Part shown: one piece after another, positions 10,607 to 20,251 of the stretch
Layout: every line of letters starts with the position of its first letter
Position numbering within the stretch: position 1 is the stretch's first letter
Assembly (NCBI GenBank): GCA_029213145.1
Contig: JARGNK010000022.1
Coordinates: 14,917 to 70,601, forward strand
DNA: 55,685 bases
Direction: 5' to 3'
DNA from: Rubripirellula sp.
GTDB taxonomy: Bacteria > Planctomycetota > Planctomycetia > Pirellulales > Pirellulaceae
Notes under the pieces: generated by a model
The model's input: only the letters and a program-made list of their open reading frames with translations
Databases searched by the model: none
Told to the model about the DNA's origin: nothing
Translations under genes and position numbers: made by a program

Positions 10607-13564
10607 ATGATGACACGACGTATTAACCTTCTGATCACCGCTGTTTTCCTCGGAGCATGGTCGCAGGCCTGCCCTGCCCAGTCTGCCAAGTTCGATCAGA
10701 TTGCGAGCATTCTCGGTAAACACTGCCTACACTGTCACAATGACATCGATCAAGAAGGTGATTTCTCGCTGGAGACTGAAGACTCACTCATTGAGAGCGG
10801 CTACGTCCATCCAGGTGACGCGGAAAACAGCGAACTGTTGCACGTGATTTCTGTTGTCGATGGAGCGTCACCATCGATGCCAAAAAACGGCGAACCGCTT
10901 ACCAGCGAAGACGTGAATCTAATCGCGGCTTGGATCGATGCCGGCGCCGAATGGCCCAAGGGATTCAGCATCAGTGATGCAGTAGAGAACTTTGATTGGT
11001 GGTCATTCCAGCCGGTACGAAAACCGGAACCTCCAGGCATTCAGTCGGACTGGGCACGCACTCCGATCGATCTATTCATTACCGCCAAACACCGTGAACT
11101 CGGACTCACCCATTCGCCAATGGCTGACCGCCGAACACTGATCCGGCGATTGACATACGACCTTACGGGCTTGCCACCAACACCCGCAGAGACGGAAGCG
11201 TTTATCCAAGATTCCTCTGACCAGGCATACGAAAACTTAGTCGATCGATTGCTTGATTCACGCCACTATGGGGAACACTGGGCACGCCATTGGCTTGATG
11301 TTGTGAAATATGCTGACACCTGCGGTTATGACAAAGACAAATTAAGGCCCAACGCCTGGCCCTATCGTGACTATGTGATCCGCAGCTTTAATGATGACAA
11401 AACGTACGCTCGTTTTGTCAAAGAACAAATCGCAGGGGATGCGATGTTCCCTGATGAAGCGGATGGCATCCTTGGACTTGGCTTTCTTGCATCCGGTCCG
11501 TGGGACTTTATCGGACACGTCGAAGTACCGGAAACCAAACTAGATGGAAAGGTCGCAAGAAATCTGGACCGCGACGAAATGGTCAGCAACACGCTGAATA
11601 CTTTTTGTAGCGTGACGGTTCAATGCGCCCGTTGCCACAACCACAAGTTCGATCCTTTCACCCAAGAGCACTACTACAGTCTGCAAGCTTTGTTCGCGGC
11701 CGTTGATCGTGCTGACCGTCCCTATGACTTGGATCCTCAGGTAGAACAACAAAGATCTGAATTACAGGCCAGCCTAAAGAAAGCCCAACAGCAACTCAAA
11801 AAACTGGACGAGCAAATTTCCGAAGCAGGTGGTCCAAATTTGGTTGGCCTAGACAAAGAAATTCAAACGTTGTCAGCGAAGGCGGGTGTTCAAAAATCAG
11901 CAGCGTTTGGATACCACAGTTCAATCGCATCCTCCCCCGATACGACGAAGTGGGTGGAAATTAATTTGGGCCGGCCTGTGCTGATTGATCAAGTCATTTT
12001 GCATGCGGCACATGACGAATTTGGGGATATCGGTGCAGGGTTCGGGTTTCCCAGTCGTTACCAAATTGAACTGGGTTCTAATTCGGACGACCAGGAAACT
12101 TGGAGAACACTTTACAAGTCGCCAAGTGATGAGCCAAACCCTGGATTAACACCGGTTGTTCTGAAAACCGGTGGTCAAACGATCCGTACTATTCGTGTCA
12201 CTGCGACAAAACTGGCGGAACGACGTAATGATTACATCATGGCCCTAGCCGAAGTGGAGGTCATCGATTCAAAGGGAAACAATGTCGCCGCGGACGCAAC
12301 CGTTCGTGCACTTGATTCAATCGAAGCCCCTGTTCGTTGGGGGAAAACGAATTTGGTCGATTCTGATTGGGCCCGCTCGGCCGATCCGAAATCTGAACAA
12401 CGACTCAGCAAAATTCAGCGAGAACGAAATGAAATCTGGATGCGGATCAACACACCCGAGCGGCAACAAGAACGCAAAATACTGGACGAGCGAATCGCCA
12501 AGCTAAAGCAAGAAATCGACAAGCTTCCGCAGGGACGGATGGTTTACGCGGCTGCGACCGAATTTAAACCGCAAGGAAACTTCAAACCGACTGGTGGTAA
12601 ACCACGACCAATTTTCGTTCTTCACCGCGGAGAGATTCAACAACCTCGAGGTGCTGCCGACCCTGGCCTGCTTCCCTTATCAGCTGATGAAGCATGGCAG
12701 ATTTCCAGCAATTCCGAAGCGGAACGGCGAAGCAAACTCGCAGAGTGGTTAACGCGACGTGACCATCCACTCGTGTGGCGATCGATTGTCAATCGAATCT
12801 GGCAATACCATTTTGGCGAAGGCATCGTTTCGACACCCAATGACTTCGGACGTATGGGTGCACTCCCTACCCACCCCAAACTGCTCGACTGGCTAGCAGC
12901 CGAATTTCGCGACGGTGGCCAATCCTTTAAGCAGCTGCACCGCTTAATTGTCACAAGCAGCGTTTATCGGCAAGCATCAGGCCATCACGATCAAAACGCA
13001 GCTGTCGATAACGACAACCGCTATCTGTGGAGAATGAATCGTCGTCGATTAACGGCCGAGGAAATCCGGGATTCGATTCTTTCGGCCAGCGGACGCCTGA
13101 ACCTAGACATGGGTGGCCCCGGCTTCTATCTCTTTGAATTGGAAAAAACAGCTCATTCACCGCATTACGAGTATCACAAATTCGATCCAACCGATCCGAA
13201 ATCACATCGACGCAGCATTTATCGTTTCATTGTACGATCACAGCCCGATCCCTATATGACCACCCTGGATTGCGCTGATTCGTCACAAAGCACACCCAAG
13301 CGACTCGAAACCCTCACTTCTTTGCAGGCACTCTCGTTACTCAACAATCGCTTTAACCTGGAAATGTCAAAGCAATTTTCACGACGAATCAAAGATCATA
13401 GTGACGACCAACGGGATCAAATTTCTTACGCGTTTCAGCTTGTCACCGCACGTAAACCGAATGCTTTTGAATTAGATCACCTCAACGATTACGCCAACAC
13501 GCATGGCTTGGAGAATCTCTGCCGCGTCCTATTCAATCTCAGCGAATTTGTCTTCATCGACTGA
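10607..13564 (+). CDS. DUF1549/DUF1553 (PSCyt1-PSCyt2-PSD1) cytochrome-like protein with a discoidin-like insert
   Basis: This 985-residue secreted protein starts at tandem ATG codons 10607/10610. A signal peptide precedes a planctomycete cytochrome c motif, CLHCH (residues 40-44). The DUF1549 domain follows (WARHWLDVVKYADTCGYDKD, then CARCHNHKFDPF with the CxxCH at residues 340-344). Between DUF1549 and DUF1553 lie two coiled-coil stretches flanking a region near residues 430-560 (KWVEINLGRPVLIDQVILHA) that resembles an F5/8 type C carbohydrate-binding module. The DUF1553 domain occupies the C-terminal third (HPLVWRSIVNRIWQYHFGEG). Two CxxCH sites indicate covalent haem binding outside the cytoplasm. 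It sits 136 bp after the haem-binding dehydrogenase and 51 bp before a DUF1501 gene, the usual partner in planctomycete genomes. The enzymatic role of the family is not established. Confidence 0.93.
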   Translation: MMTRRINLLITAVFLGAWSQACPAQSAKFDQIASILGKHCLHCHNDIDQEGDFSLETEDSLIESGYVHPGDAENSELLHVISVVDGASPSMPKNGEPLTSEDVNLIAAWIDAGAEWPKGFSISDAVENFDWWSFQPVRKPEPPGIQSDWARTPIDLFITAKHRELGLTHSPMADRRTLIRRLTYDLTGLPPTPAETEAFIQDSSDQAYENLVDRLLDSRHYGEHWARHWLDVVKYADTCGYDKDKLRPNAWPYRDYVIRSFNDDKTYARFVKEQIAGDAMFPDEADGILGLGFLASGPWDFIGHVEVPETKLDGKVARNLDRDEMVSNTLNTFCSVTVQCARCHNHKFDPFTQEHYYSLQALFAAVDRADRPYDLDPQVEQQRSELQASLKKAQQQLKKLDEQISEAGGPNLVGLDKEIQTLSAKAGVQKSAAFGYHSSIASSPDTTKWVEINLGRPVLIDQVILHAAHDEFGDIGAGFGFPSRYQIELGSNSDDQETWRTLYKSPSDEPNPGLTPVVLKTGGQTIRTIRVTATKLAERRNDYIMALAEVEVIDSKGNNVAADATVRALDSIEAPVRWGKTNLVDSDWARSADPKSEQRLSKIQRERNEIWMRINTPERQQERKILDERIAKLKQEIDKLPQGRMVYAAATEFKPQGNFKPTGGKPRPIFVLHRGEIQQPRGAADPGLLPLSADEAWQISSNSEAERRSKLAEWLTRRDHPLVWRSIVNRIWQYHFGEGIVSTPNDFGRMGALPTHPKLLDWLAAEFRDGGQSFKQLHRLIVTSSVYRQASGHHDQNAAVDNDNRYLWRMNRRRLTAEEIRDSILSASGRLNLDMGGPGFYLFELEKTAHSPHYEYHKFDPTDPKSHRRSIYRFIVRSQPDPYMTTLDCADSSQSTPKRLETLTSLQALSLLNNRFNLEMSKQFSRRIKDHSDDQRDQISYAFQLVTARKPNAFELDHLNDYANTHGLENLCRVLFNLSEFVFID

Positions 13565-13615
13565 CACATACCGTTTTGAAGCGTCCCGGAATCTCTCGCA
13601 CATAATGTTTTTATC

Positions 13616-15052
13616 ATGCCCTCGCTGAATCGAAGAGCCTTTGCTACCGGCAGCTTTGCCAATCTTGCTTTGGCAACCATGCTTCATGGCGACGCTCAAG
13701 CTACCCCAGCATTGCAAACGCTTCACCATCCGCCAAAAGCGCGACGTGTGATCCAATTGTTCATGGGTGGTGCCGCAAGTCATTTAGATCTTTGGGACCA
13801 CAAGCCGATGTTGGAGAAACACCATGGTGAACCATCCGACTTTGGTGAACATGTAGAAGCATTCCAGAATGGCTTGGGCCCCTGGATGAAATCACCATTC
13901 AAATTTTCCCCTCACGGGGAAACGGGAAAGATGATCTCAGAGGTTGTCGAACCACTTGGGAAATGCATTGACGACCTTGCATTTGTACACAACATGGTCG
14001 GCAAAACGGGTGTCCATTCCCAAGCGACCTACTTGCAGGCCACTGGGTTTCAACGCCCGGGTTTTCCAGGTATGGGATCTTGGGTCAGTTACGCATTAGG
14101 CGCGATCAACGAGAACCTGCCAACATTTGTCGTCTTGCCTGATCACCGCGGGTTCGCCAGTAACGGCCCGAAGAATTGGGGCGCGGGATTTTTACCAGCC
14201 AGTAGTCAAGGAACAGCGATTTTCCCCCAACGTGAAAATCCGATCGAGGACCTTTTGCCAAAGTCTGACTTTGTTACCCCTCAGTCTGATGAACAGGGCC
14301 TGCGCTTACTGACCGAATTGAATCGCGCGCATCAGCAGCAGCGAATCAGCGATTCGCGGTTGGAGTCCAGAATTCGTTCCTATGAACTCGCCGCCAAGAT
14401 GCAGTTGAGCGCGCCCGCGGCACTCGATTTATCTGAAGAATCTCCGCACACCCTGAAGATGTATGGTTTGGATCGCGCGGGACGAACCTATCCGGATCAG
14501 ATCAATGCAGACGAAGAAGTGGAATACTTCGGCCGCAAGTGTCTGATCGCACGACGATTGATCGAGCGAGGTGTCCGATTCGTGCAGATTTGGTCGGGCA
14601 ATGATAACAGCTTTCCCAGACGCAACTGGGATTCCCACGAAGACATCAGTCGTGATCACGGACCGCTGGCCCGTGGCATGGCTGTCGGCACCGCGGCGCT
14701 CATCCAAGATCTCAAGCAACGCGGATTGCTGAAAGACACGATTGTTCTTTGGACGACGGAATTCGGAAGAATGCCCAGTACTCAAGGAAGCAAGGGTCGT
14801 GATCACAATCCATATGTCTTTACAAATTGGATGTGTGGCGGTGGTATCAAGCCAGGTGTGACCTATGGACCTTCCGACCAATGGGGCTATAAACCACTTG
14901 ATAGAAATCGGCCAACTCAAGTTTACGACATTCACGCAACCATTCTGCACTTGCTTGGCATTCAGCACGAACGACTAACCGTACGGCACAATGGAATCGA
15001 TCGTCGACTGACCGATGTACACGGCAACTTGATCCCCGAAATCATTGGCTAG
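13616..15052 (+). CDS. DUF1501 family protein (sulfatase-like fold), probable Tat substrate
   Basis: This 478-residue protein begins with a twin-arginine type leader (N-R-R-A-F then a hydrophobic stretch ending near His-Gly-Asp-Ala-Gln-Ala), so export in folded form is likely. Family signatures include the early RVIQLFMGGAASHLDLWDHK, ATYLQATGFQRPGFPGMGSW, the NWDSHEDISRDHGPLARGM block and VLWTTEFGRMPSTQGSKGRD near the end. These blocks carry the metal-binding Asp and His residues of the alkaline-phosphatase/sulfatase-like fold, although the DUF1501 family's reaction is not settled. DUF1501 genes regularly follow DUF1549/DUF1553 genes, as here, and the pair is thought to act together outside the cytoplasm. 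There is no obvious strong ribosome-binding site before the ATG. Confidence 0.93.
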   Translation: MPSLNRRAFATGSFANLALATMLHGDAQATPALQTLHHPPKARRVIQLFMGGAASHLDLWDHKPMLEKHHGEPSDFGEHVEAFQNGLGPWMKSPFKFSPHGETGKMISEVVEPLGKCIDDLAFVHNMVGKTGVHSQATYLQATGFQRPGFPGMGSWVSYALGAINENLPTFVVLPDHRGFASNGPKNWGAGFLPASSQGTAIFPQRENPIEDLLPKSDFVTPQSDEQGLRLLTELNRAHQQQRISDSRLESRIRSYELAAKMQLSAPAALDLSEESPHTLKMYGLDRAGRTYPDQINADEEVEYFGRKCLIARRLIERGVRFVQIWSGNDNSFPRRNWDSHEDISRDHGPLARGMAVGTAALIQDLKQRGLLKDTIVLWTTEFGRMPSTQGSKGRDHNPYVFTNWMCGGGIKPGVTYGPSDQWGYKPLDRNRPTQVYDIHATILHLLGIQHERLTVRHNGIDRRLTDVHGNLIPEIIG

Positions 15053-15135
15053 CGTGAAAAGCAGCAGCAAGAGTTTGAAACGCTTGCGTGATTGATGAGC
15101 CTGAAAGCCCAATCGATACTCCAGGAGAAATCGCG

Positions 15136-16290
15136 ATGGATCGACTTCGTATGGCATTAATCGGCGGTGGAGGCGCAGGCTTCATTGGAAAAGTTCACGC
15201 CACCGCAGCAACGCTTGATCGACAGGCTGAATTAGTTGCCGGCGCGCTTTCTTCGAATCCTGAAAAAGCGAAGTCAGCAGCGATTCCATTTGGAATCGCA
15301 CCCGAACGTGCTTATGAATCCTATGATGCTCTACTCGAATCAGAATCCCGTCGAGATCAGCACGATCGAGCTGATTTCGTCTCGATCGCCACGCCCAATC
15401 ACACGCACTTTGAAATTGCCAGCGCGGCATTAAGAGCAGGCTTTCATGTTGTATGCGATAAGCCGATGACAACCACATTAAAGGATGCCCAAGAACTGGT
15501 CGAGTTGGCTGAAAGCAGCGACCGCGTTTTTGCCCTGACACATAATTATTCTGGATATCCCTTGATGCGTCAGGCGCGTGAGATGGTTGCCGCCGGCGAA
15601 ATTGGCGATGTCATAGCGGTACGTGTCAGCTATGCGCAAGGCTGGATGCACGGCGTCGATCCGACCGCTACTCCCTCCCGCGGTGCCTGGAAATCCGATC
15701 CCGAGAAAAATGGACCCGGTGGTTCCCTCGGCGACGTCGGTACCCATGCCTTTCACTTGGCTTCCTTTGTCAGCGGACTGGAGCCCAGAACGTTGCTTAG
15801 CCAGATGAATTCGTACTCACACCATCATCAACTGGATGACTACGGACACGCAGTCATACGATACGACAATGATGCAACCGGCTTGGTAACCTGGAGCCAG
15901 GTGACCCACGGACGGCTCAATGATCTGTCCATCGAAGTAGACGGTACGCGTGCCGCCTTAAGTTGGCAACAAGAATCCCCAAACCAGTTGTTTGTGCGAT
16001 CGCTAGGAAAACCAACTCAGATTTACGAACGCAACCCAAACGCAGGCTACTCGTCACCCGCTGCCATCGCGGCCTGCCGTCTTCCCGGTGGACATCCCGA
16101 AGCGTTCTTCGAAGCATTTGCGAACGTCTATCGTGACGCGTTCGCTGACATGAGACGTGTCAATGCAGGTCAACCTACGCCCCTAGAACCCAAACTTTAC
16201 CCCACTGTGCATGATGGTATGCAGGGAGTTCGTTTCTTAACCCGATGTCTCGAGAGCCATCAACAAGATTCCCGCTGGCAAACGTGGTGA
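15136..16290 (+). CDS. Gfo/Idh/MocA family NAD(P)-dependent oxidoreductase
   Basis: This is a sugar or inositol dehydrogenase-like enzyme, 384 residues from the ATG chosen here. That ATG has a good Shine-Dalgarno sequence (AGGAG, 15123-15127) eight bases upstream, whereas an in-frame GTG at 15088 has none. The N-terminal Rossmann fold has GGGGAGFIGKVH. The family substrate-site segment is seen as CDKPMTTTLKDAQELVELAE, where the usual E-K-P is D-K-P. The C-terminal domain includes GGSLGDVGTHAFHLASFVSG, with the conserved Gly-Asp-x-Gly-x-His metal or substrate site. It closes the catabolic block and would oxidise a soluble sugar product in the cytoplasm; the exact substrate cannot be read. Its stop is five bases from that of the convergent next gene. 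Confidence 0.93.
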   Translation: MDRLRMALIGGGGAGFIGKVHATAATLDRQAELVAGALSSNPEKAKSAAIPFGIAPERAYESYDALLESESRRDQHDRADFVSIATPNHTHFEIASAALRAGFHVVCDKPMTTTLKDAQELVELAESSDRVFALTHNYSGYPLMRQAREMVAAGEIGDVIAVRVSYAQGWMHGVDPTATPSRGAWKSDPEKNGPGGSLGDVGTHAFHLASFVSGLEPRTLLSQMNSYSHHHQLDDYGHAVIRYDNDATGLVTWSQVTHGRLNDLSIEVDGTRAALSWQQESPNQLFVRSLGKPTQIYERNPNAGYSSPAAIAACRLPGGHPEAFFEAFANVYRDAFADMRRVNAGQPTPLEPKLYPTVHDGMQGVRFLTRCLESHQQDSRWQTW

Positions 16291-16295
16291 CACGT

Positions 16296-18368
16296 TCACT
16301 CAATCGCTTGGTACATGTACCACGATTGCTTTCGGACCCCATGCGGGTTTTCGGCGGATGGCAGTGTCCGCAATCCTAGTTTCAATCCACCTTCATCAGG
16401 GTGATCGATCCATCGATGATAATGAAACGATTCGATCCAGGGCATTTGCTTCACCCGTTGCATCGCAAAGGAAAGTGACTCAGCTTGGAAATGCTGCGCT
16501 CGCTCGCTGTAATCCTTCGTATGAAATCCCTGCTCGCTCAGCAAGACGGTTCGCATCTCCCCTCCCGCACCTCGCATTGCCGACTGCTGCATAAACTCCC
16601 CCAATACCTGTAAATTCTGGATCGTGATGTAGGGAGCGTCCAAATCATCGCGCACATCACGATCACTCCATGCGACAGTCGAAAACAGACTTTGCGGATA
16701 AGGATGATAAGCAACACCCCAATTAAAATCTCCTTCCATATCGCTATATCGCTGCAGTGTTTCAAGCACCTCCCGGGGTGATAACCTCTGCCATCGTCCA
16801 TCATCCGGAATGTTCCAGTGATGTGTCAGTGACGCAAACACCGTTGCTTCAGGATTGTACTGGCGGGCGGCTTGAGAGATCATTCGCATCGACCGGTAAT
16901 AGGATTCCATCACAACACCGCGTGGCTGCTCACCCATGTTGGTCCAGACCGTGTGAAAATCGATCTCGTTATGCGCGATCCAATGCGTAATCCCACCCGG
17001 CGATTGAGAAGCATCCCTGTATCGTCGAGCGATCCGATCAAGAACATTCGCGTACACGTGTAATCCATTCACTGATGTCAGCGGGGGCATCGCATAGATC
17101 CCCCCATCTGCCTCGGAATGCACCAAAGGTGATTGGTTCTGCACATGCTTGCTTCGAGGAATTAACAAGATTGCAGACACCACCATCTCGTGCTGCCGAG
17201 CGAACTCCATCAATCGGTCGTAATACGCAAACGGTCGCGAGTCAAAATAGGCTGCGGCGCCCGTGCCATCATCTATTCGCTCACGCCCTACCCCACCCTG
17301 CCCCACATCATCTTGGTAACTGACGAAAGAATTCAACACGATATTGATCGTAATCGCGTGGACACCAAGCTCGGGTAACTCATCAAGCGGCCCACTCAAT
17401 CCAATGCCTCCCAACCCCTTCTGCGACTTAGGGCGAAAACGATTGACGGACGACCGTTTCAAATCACTCATCACAACTGTCGGAAAGTGTCGCGCTGTTA
17501 GATATTCTGGGCGACCCCGTGTCTCGTCGGACTGGCTCAATCGCCAACCGCTGTGTAAACGGTCACGGCCATTCTCAAATCGTGGCACCAAGAAAGTGAA
17601 CCGCGGTCCATCAATGGTTGGCATGTCCAGATGCTGCAACCCGTCGGCCGCAATTGAGATCGAAGGTGGATATTCGAAAAGCTGCAGGGAGTGCAATATC
17701 CCCGGCTTTAACATTTCAGGCTTTAATATCTCGCCGGAAATTTGAATCTCTTCCAAGCTGACAACCACTTGGTCAATCGTCGCTCCAAACTCAGATTTAA
17801 CGTATTTTTGAATCAATTGATCATTGACCAATTTTGATTGCCGGATTGAATCGGCTTTAAGCAACTGCTGTCTCTCTTGGTCGGTCGGCTTTCTTAATTC
17901 GATTTGTCGTAGTCGAAGCGAAACTCCAGCCCGCCGCCCAAAGTCGAGCCTAAGCAGATGTACCGCAGGCCGAATCGGCTTTCGAGTCAAGCGGCGCAGA
18001 TTGGCAGCATAACTTTGCCAACCTTCTGCCTGGTTCAAATCTGGCAGATCCAATCGCGTAGCTTCGGTGATTGGCGGGCCCAAAAAAGCGGAGGGTTGCT
18101 CGATCGTCTCCACCGCAAAATACTCAAATGCAACAACGTGATCTCCACTCTCGGCTAAATTCGCTGAACATTTCCAGACAACGTAGGGGTCCTGTCCTGT
18201 CGTGACGAGTTGAATCTCCTGACCCTCGGTAGAGATCGAAACATCGTTCGAATGAACAATGGACATGGATGTTTCACCAAGGGCAACGCTGACCAACGCG
18301 AACACCAACGAAGCGGAGACGCACAATCTGTTCAGAACGGGTATGCTGATTTTGCTGAACATCGCCAT
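16296..18368 (-). CDS. Secreted DUF5722 glycoside-hydrolase-like protein
   Basis: The start is taken at the M-A-M-F-S-K-I-S ATG (18368; 18362 is also possible), which gives 690 residues. It places a signal peptide (RLCVSASLVFALVSVALG) at the N-terminus; a longer in-frame extension to 18473 is discounted. Residues about 25-170 look like a carbohydrate-binding beta-sandwich. The C-terminal two-thirds looks like a (beta/alpha)8 barrel of DUF5722 type: LGVHAITINIVLNSFVSYQ, THWIAHNEIDFHTVWTNMGE with a candidate acid/base Glu in N-E-I-D, FNWGVAYHPYPQSLF, and TVLLSEQGFHTKDY with a candidate nucleophile Glu. This resembles clan GH-A glycosidases by inference. Its start is only 24 bases from that of nth on the other strand. 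Confidence 0.82.
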   Translation of the reverse strand: MAMFSKISIPVLNRLCVSASLVFALVSVALGETSMSIVHSNDVSISTEGQEIQLVTTGQDPYVVWKCSANLAESGDHVVAFEYFAVETIEQPSAFLGPPITEATRLDLPDLNQAEGWQSYAANLRRLTRKPIRPAVHLLRLDFGRRAGVSLRLRQIELRKPTDQERQQLLKADSIRQSKLVNDQLIQKYVKSEFGATIDQVVVSLEEIQISGEILKPEMLKPGILHSLQLFEYPPSISIAADGLQHLDMPTIDGPRFTFLVPRFENGRDRLHSGWRLSQSDETRGRPEYLTARHFPTVVMSDLKRSSVNRFRPKSQKGLGGIGLSGPLDELPELGVHAITINIVLNSFVSYQDDVGQGGVGRERIDDGTGAAAYFDSRPFAYYDRLMEFARQHEMVVSAILLIPRSKHVQNQSPLVHSEADGGIYAMPPLTSVNGLHVYANVLDRIARRYRDASQSPGGITHWIAHNEIDFHTVWTNMGEQPRGVVMESYYRSMRMISQAARQYNPEATVFASLTHHWNIPDDGRWQRLSPREVLETLQRYSDMEGDFNWGVAYHPYPQSLFSTVAWSDRDVRDDLDAPYITIQNLQVLGEFMQQSAMRGAGGEMRTVLLSEQGFHTKDYSERAQHFQAESLSFAMQRVKQMPWIESFHYHRWIDHPDEGGLKLGLRTLPSAENPHGVRKQSWYMYQAIE

Positions 18369-18392
18369 CTTGAAATAAAGGACACTTTGAGC

Positions 18393-19046
18393 GTGAAGAA
18401 ACAGGAACGCGCTGACATCATTCGCCAGCGGCTCGACGAACTTTATCCCGATCCGCCGATCCCCTTGGACCACTGCAATGACTTCACTTTGCTGGTTGCT
18501 GTCTTACTGAGCGCCCAGTGTACCGACAAAAAGGTAAACGAGGTCACACCGCAACTCTTCTTACTTGCACCAAACCCGGTGAAAATGCAGAGGCTTGGCG
18601 CCCAGCGAATTCTTGACATCATTCGCCCCCTCGGCCTTTCAAAGCAAAAAGCAAAAAACATCGCATTGCTCTCCGCTCAATTAATCGATGAACACGGGGG
18701 AGAGGTTCCGGCAAGTTTCGCTGCGTTAGAATCGCTCCCAGGTGTTGGCCATAAAACGGCTAGCGTGGTGATGGCACAAGCGTTTGGTGTTCCCGCTTTC
18801 CCCGTCGACACCCACATCCATCGGTTGGCCCAGAGATGGGGACTAACCAATGGTCAAAACGTTTCGAAAACCGAAGCCGATTTGAAAAAAGTGTTTCCTG
18901 AGGAAAGCTGGAATAAATTGCATCTGCAGATCATTTTTTTTGGCCGAGAATACTGTAGCGCCCGCGGTTGCGATGGGACCGTTTGTGAATTGTGCCGCAC
19001 ACTTTATCCGCGCCGCAGAAAGCCAGTGGTCCACCAAAAAGCCTAG
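18393..19046 (+). CDS. nth: Endonuclease III (DNA glycosylase/AP lyase)
   Basis: This base-excision repair enzyme removes oxidised pyrimidines and cuts the abasic site. The chosen GTG at 18393 gives 217 residues, close to the usual 211, and has AAAGGA ten bases upstream; a TTG at 18387 is possible and longer extensions run into the divergent gene. The helix-hairpin-helix motif LPGVGHKTA carries the catalytic Lys121, and VDTHIHRLAQRWGL carries the catalytic Asp139. The C-terminal cysteines are C188, C193, C198 and C201, spacing C-x4-C-x4-C-x2-C. The Escherichia coli enzyme has C-x6-C-x2-C-x5-C around its [4Fe-4S] cluster, so the cluster loop is altered or lost here. A 77-bp gap separates it from the next gene on the same strand. 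Confidence 0.95.
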   Translation: MKKQERADIIRQRLDELYPDPPIPLDHCNDFTLLVAVLLSAQCTDKKVNEVTPQLFLLAPNPVKMQRLGAQRILDIIRPLGLSKQKAKNIALLSAQLIDEHGGEVPASFAALESLPGVGHKTASVVMAQAFGVPAFPVDTHIHRLAQRWGLTNGQNVSKTEADLKKVFPEESWNKLHLQIIFFGREYCSARGCDGTVCELCRTLYPRRRKPVVHQKA

Positions 19047-19123
19047 GCATCTCCGCCGCTGTTTCAGCCAAACAAGAACTCCACGGTACGGTACATCTGA
19101 GACACAGTGGCTTCGGGAGCAGT

Positions 19124-20248
19124 ATGACCAATCCTTATGAAACGCCTTCTGATCCTGAATCTGAAGCGACCCTCATAAATGGTGGATCGCGGCTGGGTAT
19201 CGAGTTTACCTCCGACTGGTCGCCGCATGGCTTACACCAGCGGCGAAAGCACTGGCGACACCGCTTGCTGGACATTAGCTTCGCATTGTTTTCGTTGCTT
19301 TGGCTTGCGTCACTTTTCATCGCCACCGGTAGTCCCTATGCCGGTATTTTCTGCATCCTGACGCCGACTTGGGTTCTACTCAGCGTTACCTGGTTTTCGA
19401 ATCTCAGTTTCCGAAATGGTCGGTCATTTCAGCGAAAACACCGTGGCTTGGCGGGAATCATTCACGGTCGGATTGATGCCGGGCGTATTGTAATCCATGG
19501 CCCGGCGGTCAGCGTCGCAACACGAATCCGACATTGTCCAAGGTGCAAGATTTCACGCACGCAAGCAATGCTTCAACTACCTGGATTCGAAACAACCCTG
19601 CCGATTGTTAAGCAAGATATCACAAGTAGCTGGTCGACATCTGCTCATCCCGCTGACGTCACGCAGACCGAACTGATGAATGATCTTTGCAAGGAACCGA
19701 ATGCCATCGGGACCGAAGATACGTTGCAAGGAGCTGACCTCCGCTCGCTTCCCTGTTGGCGTATCTGGAAATGGTCTGGATGGATGTTGATTAGCCTGGG
19801 GATCGTAGTTCTATCCATCGCGGTTTATCAGACGAACTCACTTCCTACTTGGATACTGAATCCACCTGGACACTACCGCCTTGGCAAGACAGACAGCCTG
19901 CGAGCGGCCGGTGCTATAGTCACCACCCTCATGGGCGTTGGATTTTTGGGTGCCGGTTTTTGGCAGTGGTCACGAACTTGGCGACGGTTGGGGCGGTACG
20001 CCGTTATGGTGTATCCCGATCGCATTTCCATTTCCCACAAGAAACTGATTTTCTCGTATCACGATACAGCGTTAAAACATTTCCGTTGGACCGCTGTGGG
20101 GTTGATCGTCCGCGACGCTGGACGCCAAGTTCGGTTTGCAATTCCAGCCCGTTGGTTTGACGAGGAAAGCCAGCAATTGCTACATAACTGGTATGGGCGT
20201 TCGTCTGAACCCCCACCGCAATCACTTTATGTGGGTCCGATGATTTAG
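19124..20248 (+). CDS. Hypothetical membrane protein with four predicted membrane segments
   Basis: The start is placed at the M-T-N-P-Y-E-T-P ATG, a beginning very common among planctomycete membrane proteins. GGGAG lies seven bases upstream, and the longer in-frame extension to 18992 overlaps nth. The product has 374 residues. Two hydrophobic segments lie near the N-terminus (LLDISFALFSLLWLASLFI, then GIFCILTPTWVLLSVTWF). A soluble part of about 130 residues has a C-P-R-C pair. Two further segments follow (WSGWMLISLGIVVLSIAVY, then GAIVTTLMGVGFLGAGFW), with a soluble C-terminal domain. No family is recognised. The 3' end nearly touches that of the convergent proB gene (3-bp gap). Confidence 0.75.
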   Translation: MTNPYETPSDPESEATLINGGSRLGIEFTSDWSPHGLHQRRKHWRHRLLDISFALFSLLWLASLFIATGSPYAGIFCILTPTWVLLSVTWFSNLSFRNGRSFQRKHRGLAGIIHGRIDAGRIVIHGPAVSVATRIRHCPRCKISRTQAMLQLPGFETTLPIVKQDITSSWSTSAHPADVTQTELMNDLCKEPNAIGTEDTLQGADLRSLPCWRIWKWSGWMLISLGIVVLSIAVYQTNSLPTWILNPPGHYRLGKTDSLRAAGAIVTTLMGVGFLGAGFWQWSRTWRRLGRYAVMVYPDRISISHKKLIFSYHDTALKHFRWTAVGLIVRDAGRQVRFAIPARWFDEESQQLLHNWYGRSSEPPPQSLYVGPMI

Positions 20249-20251
20249 TGC

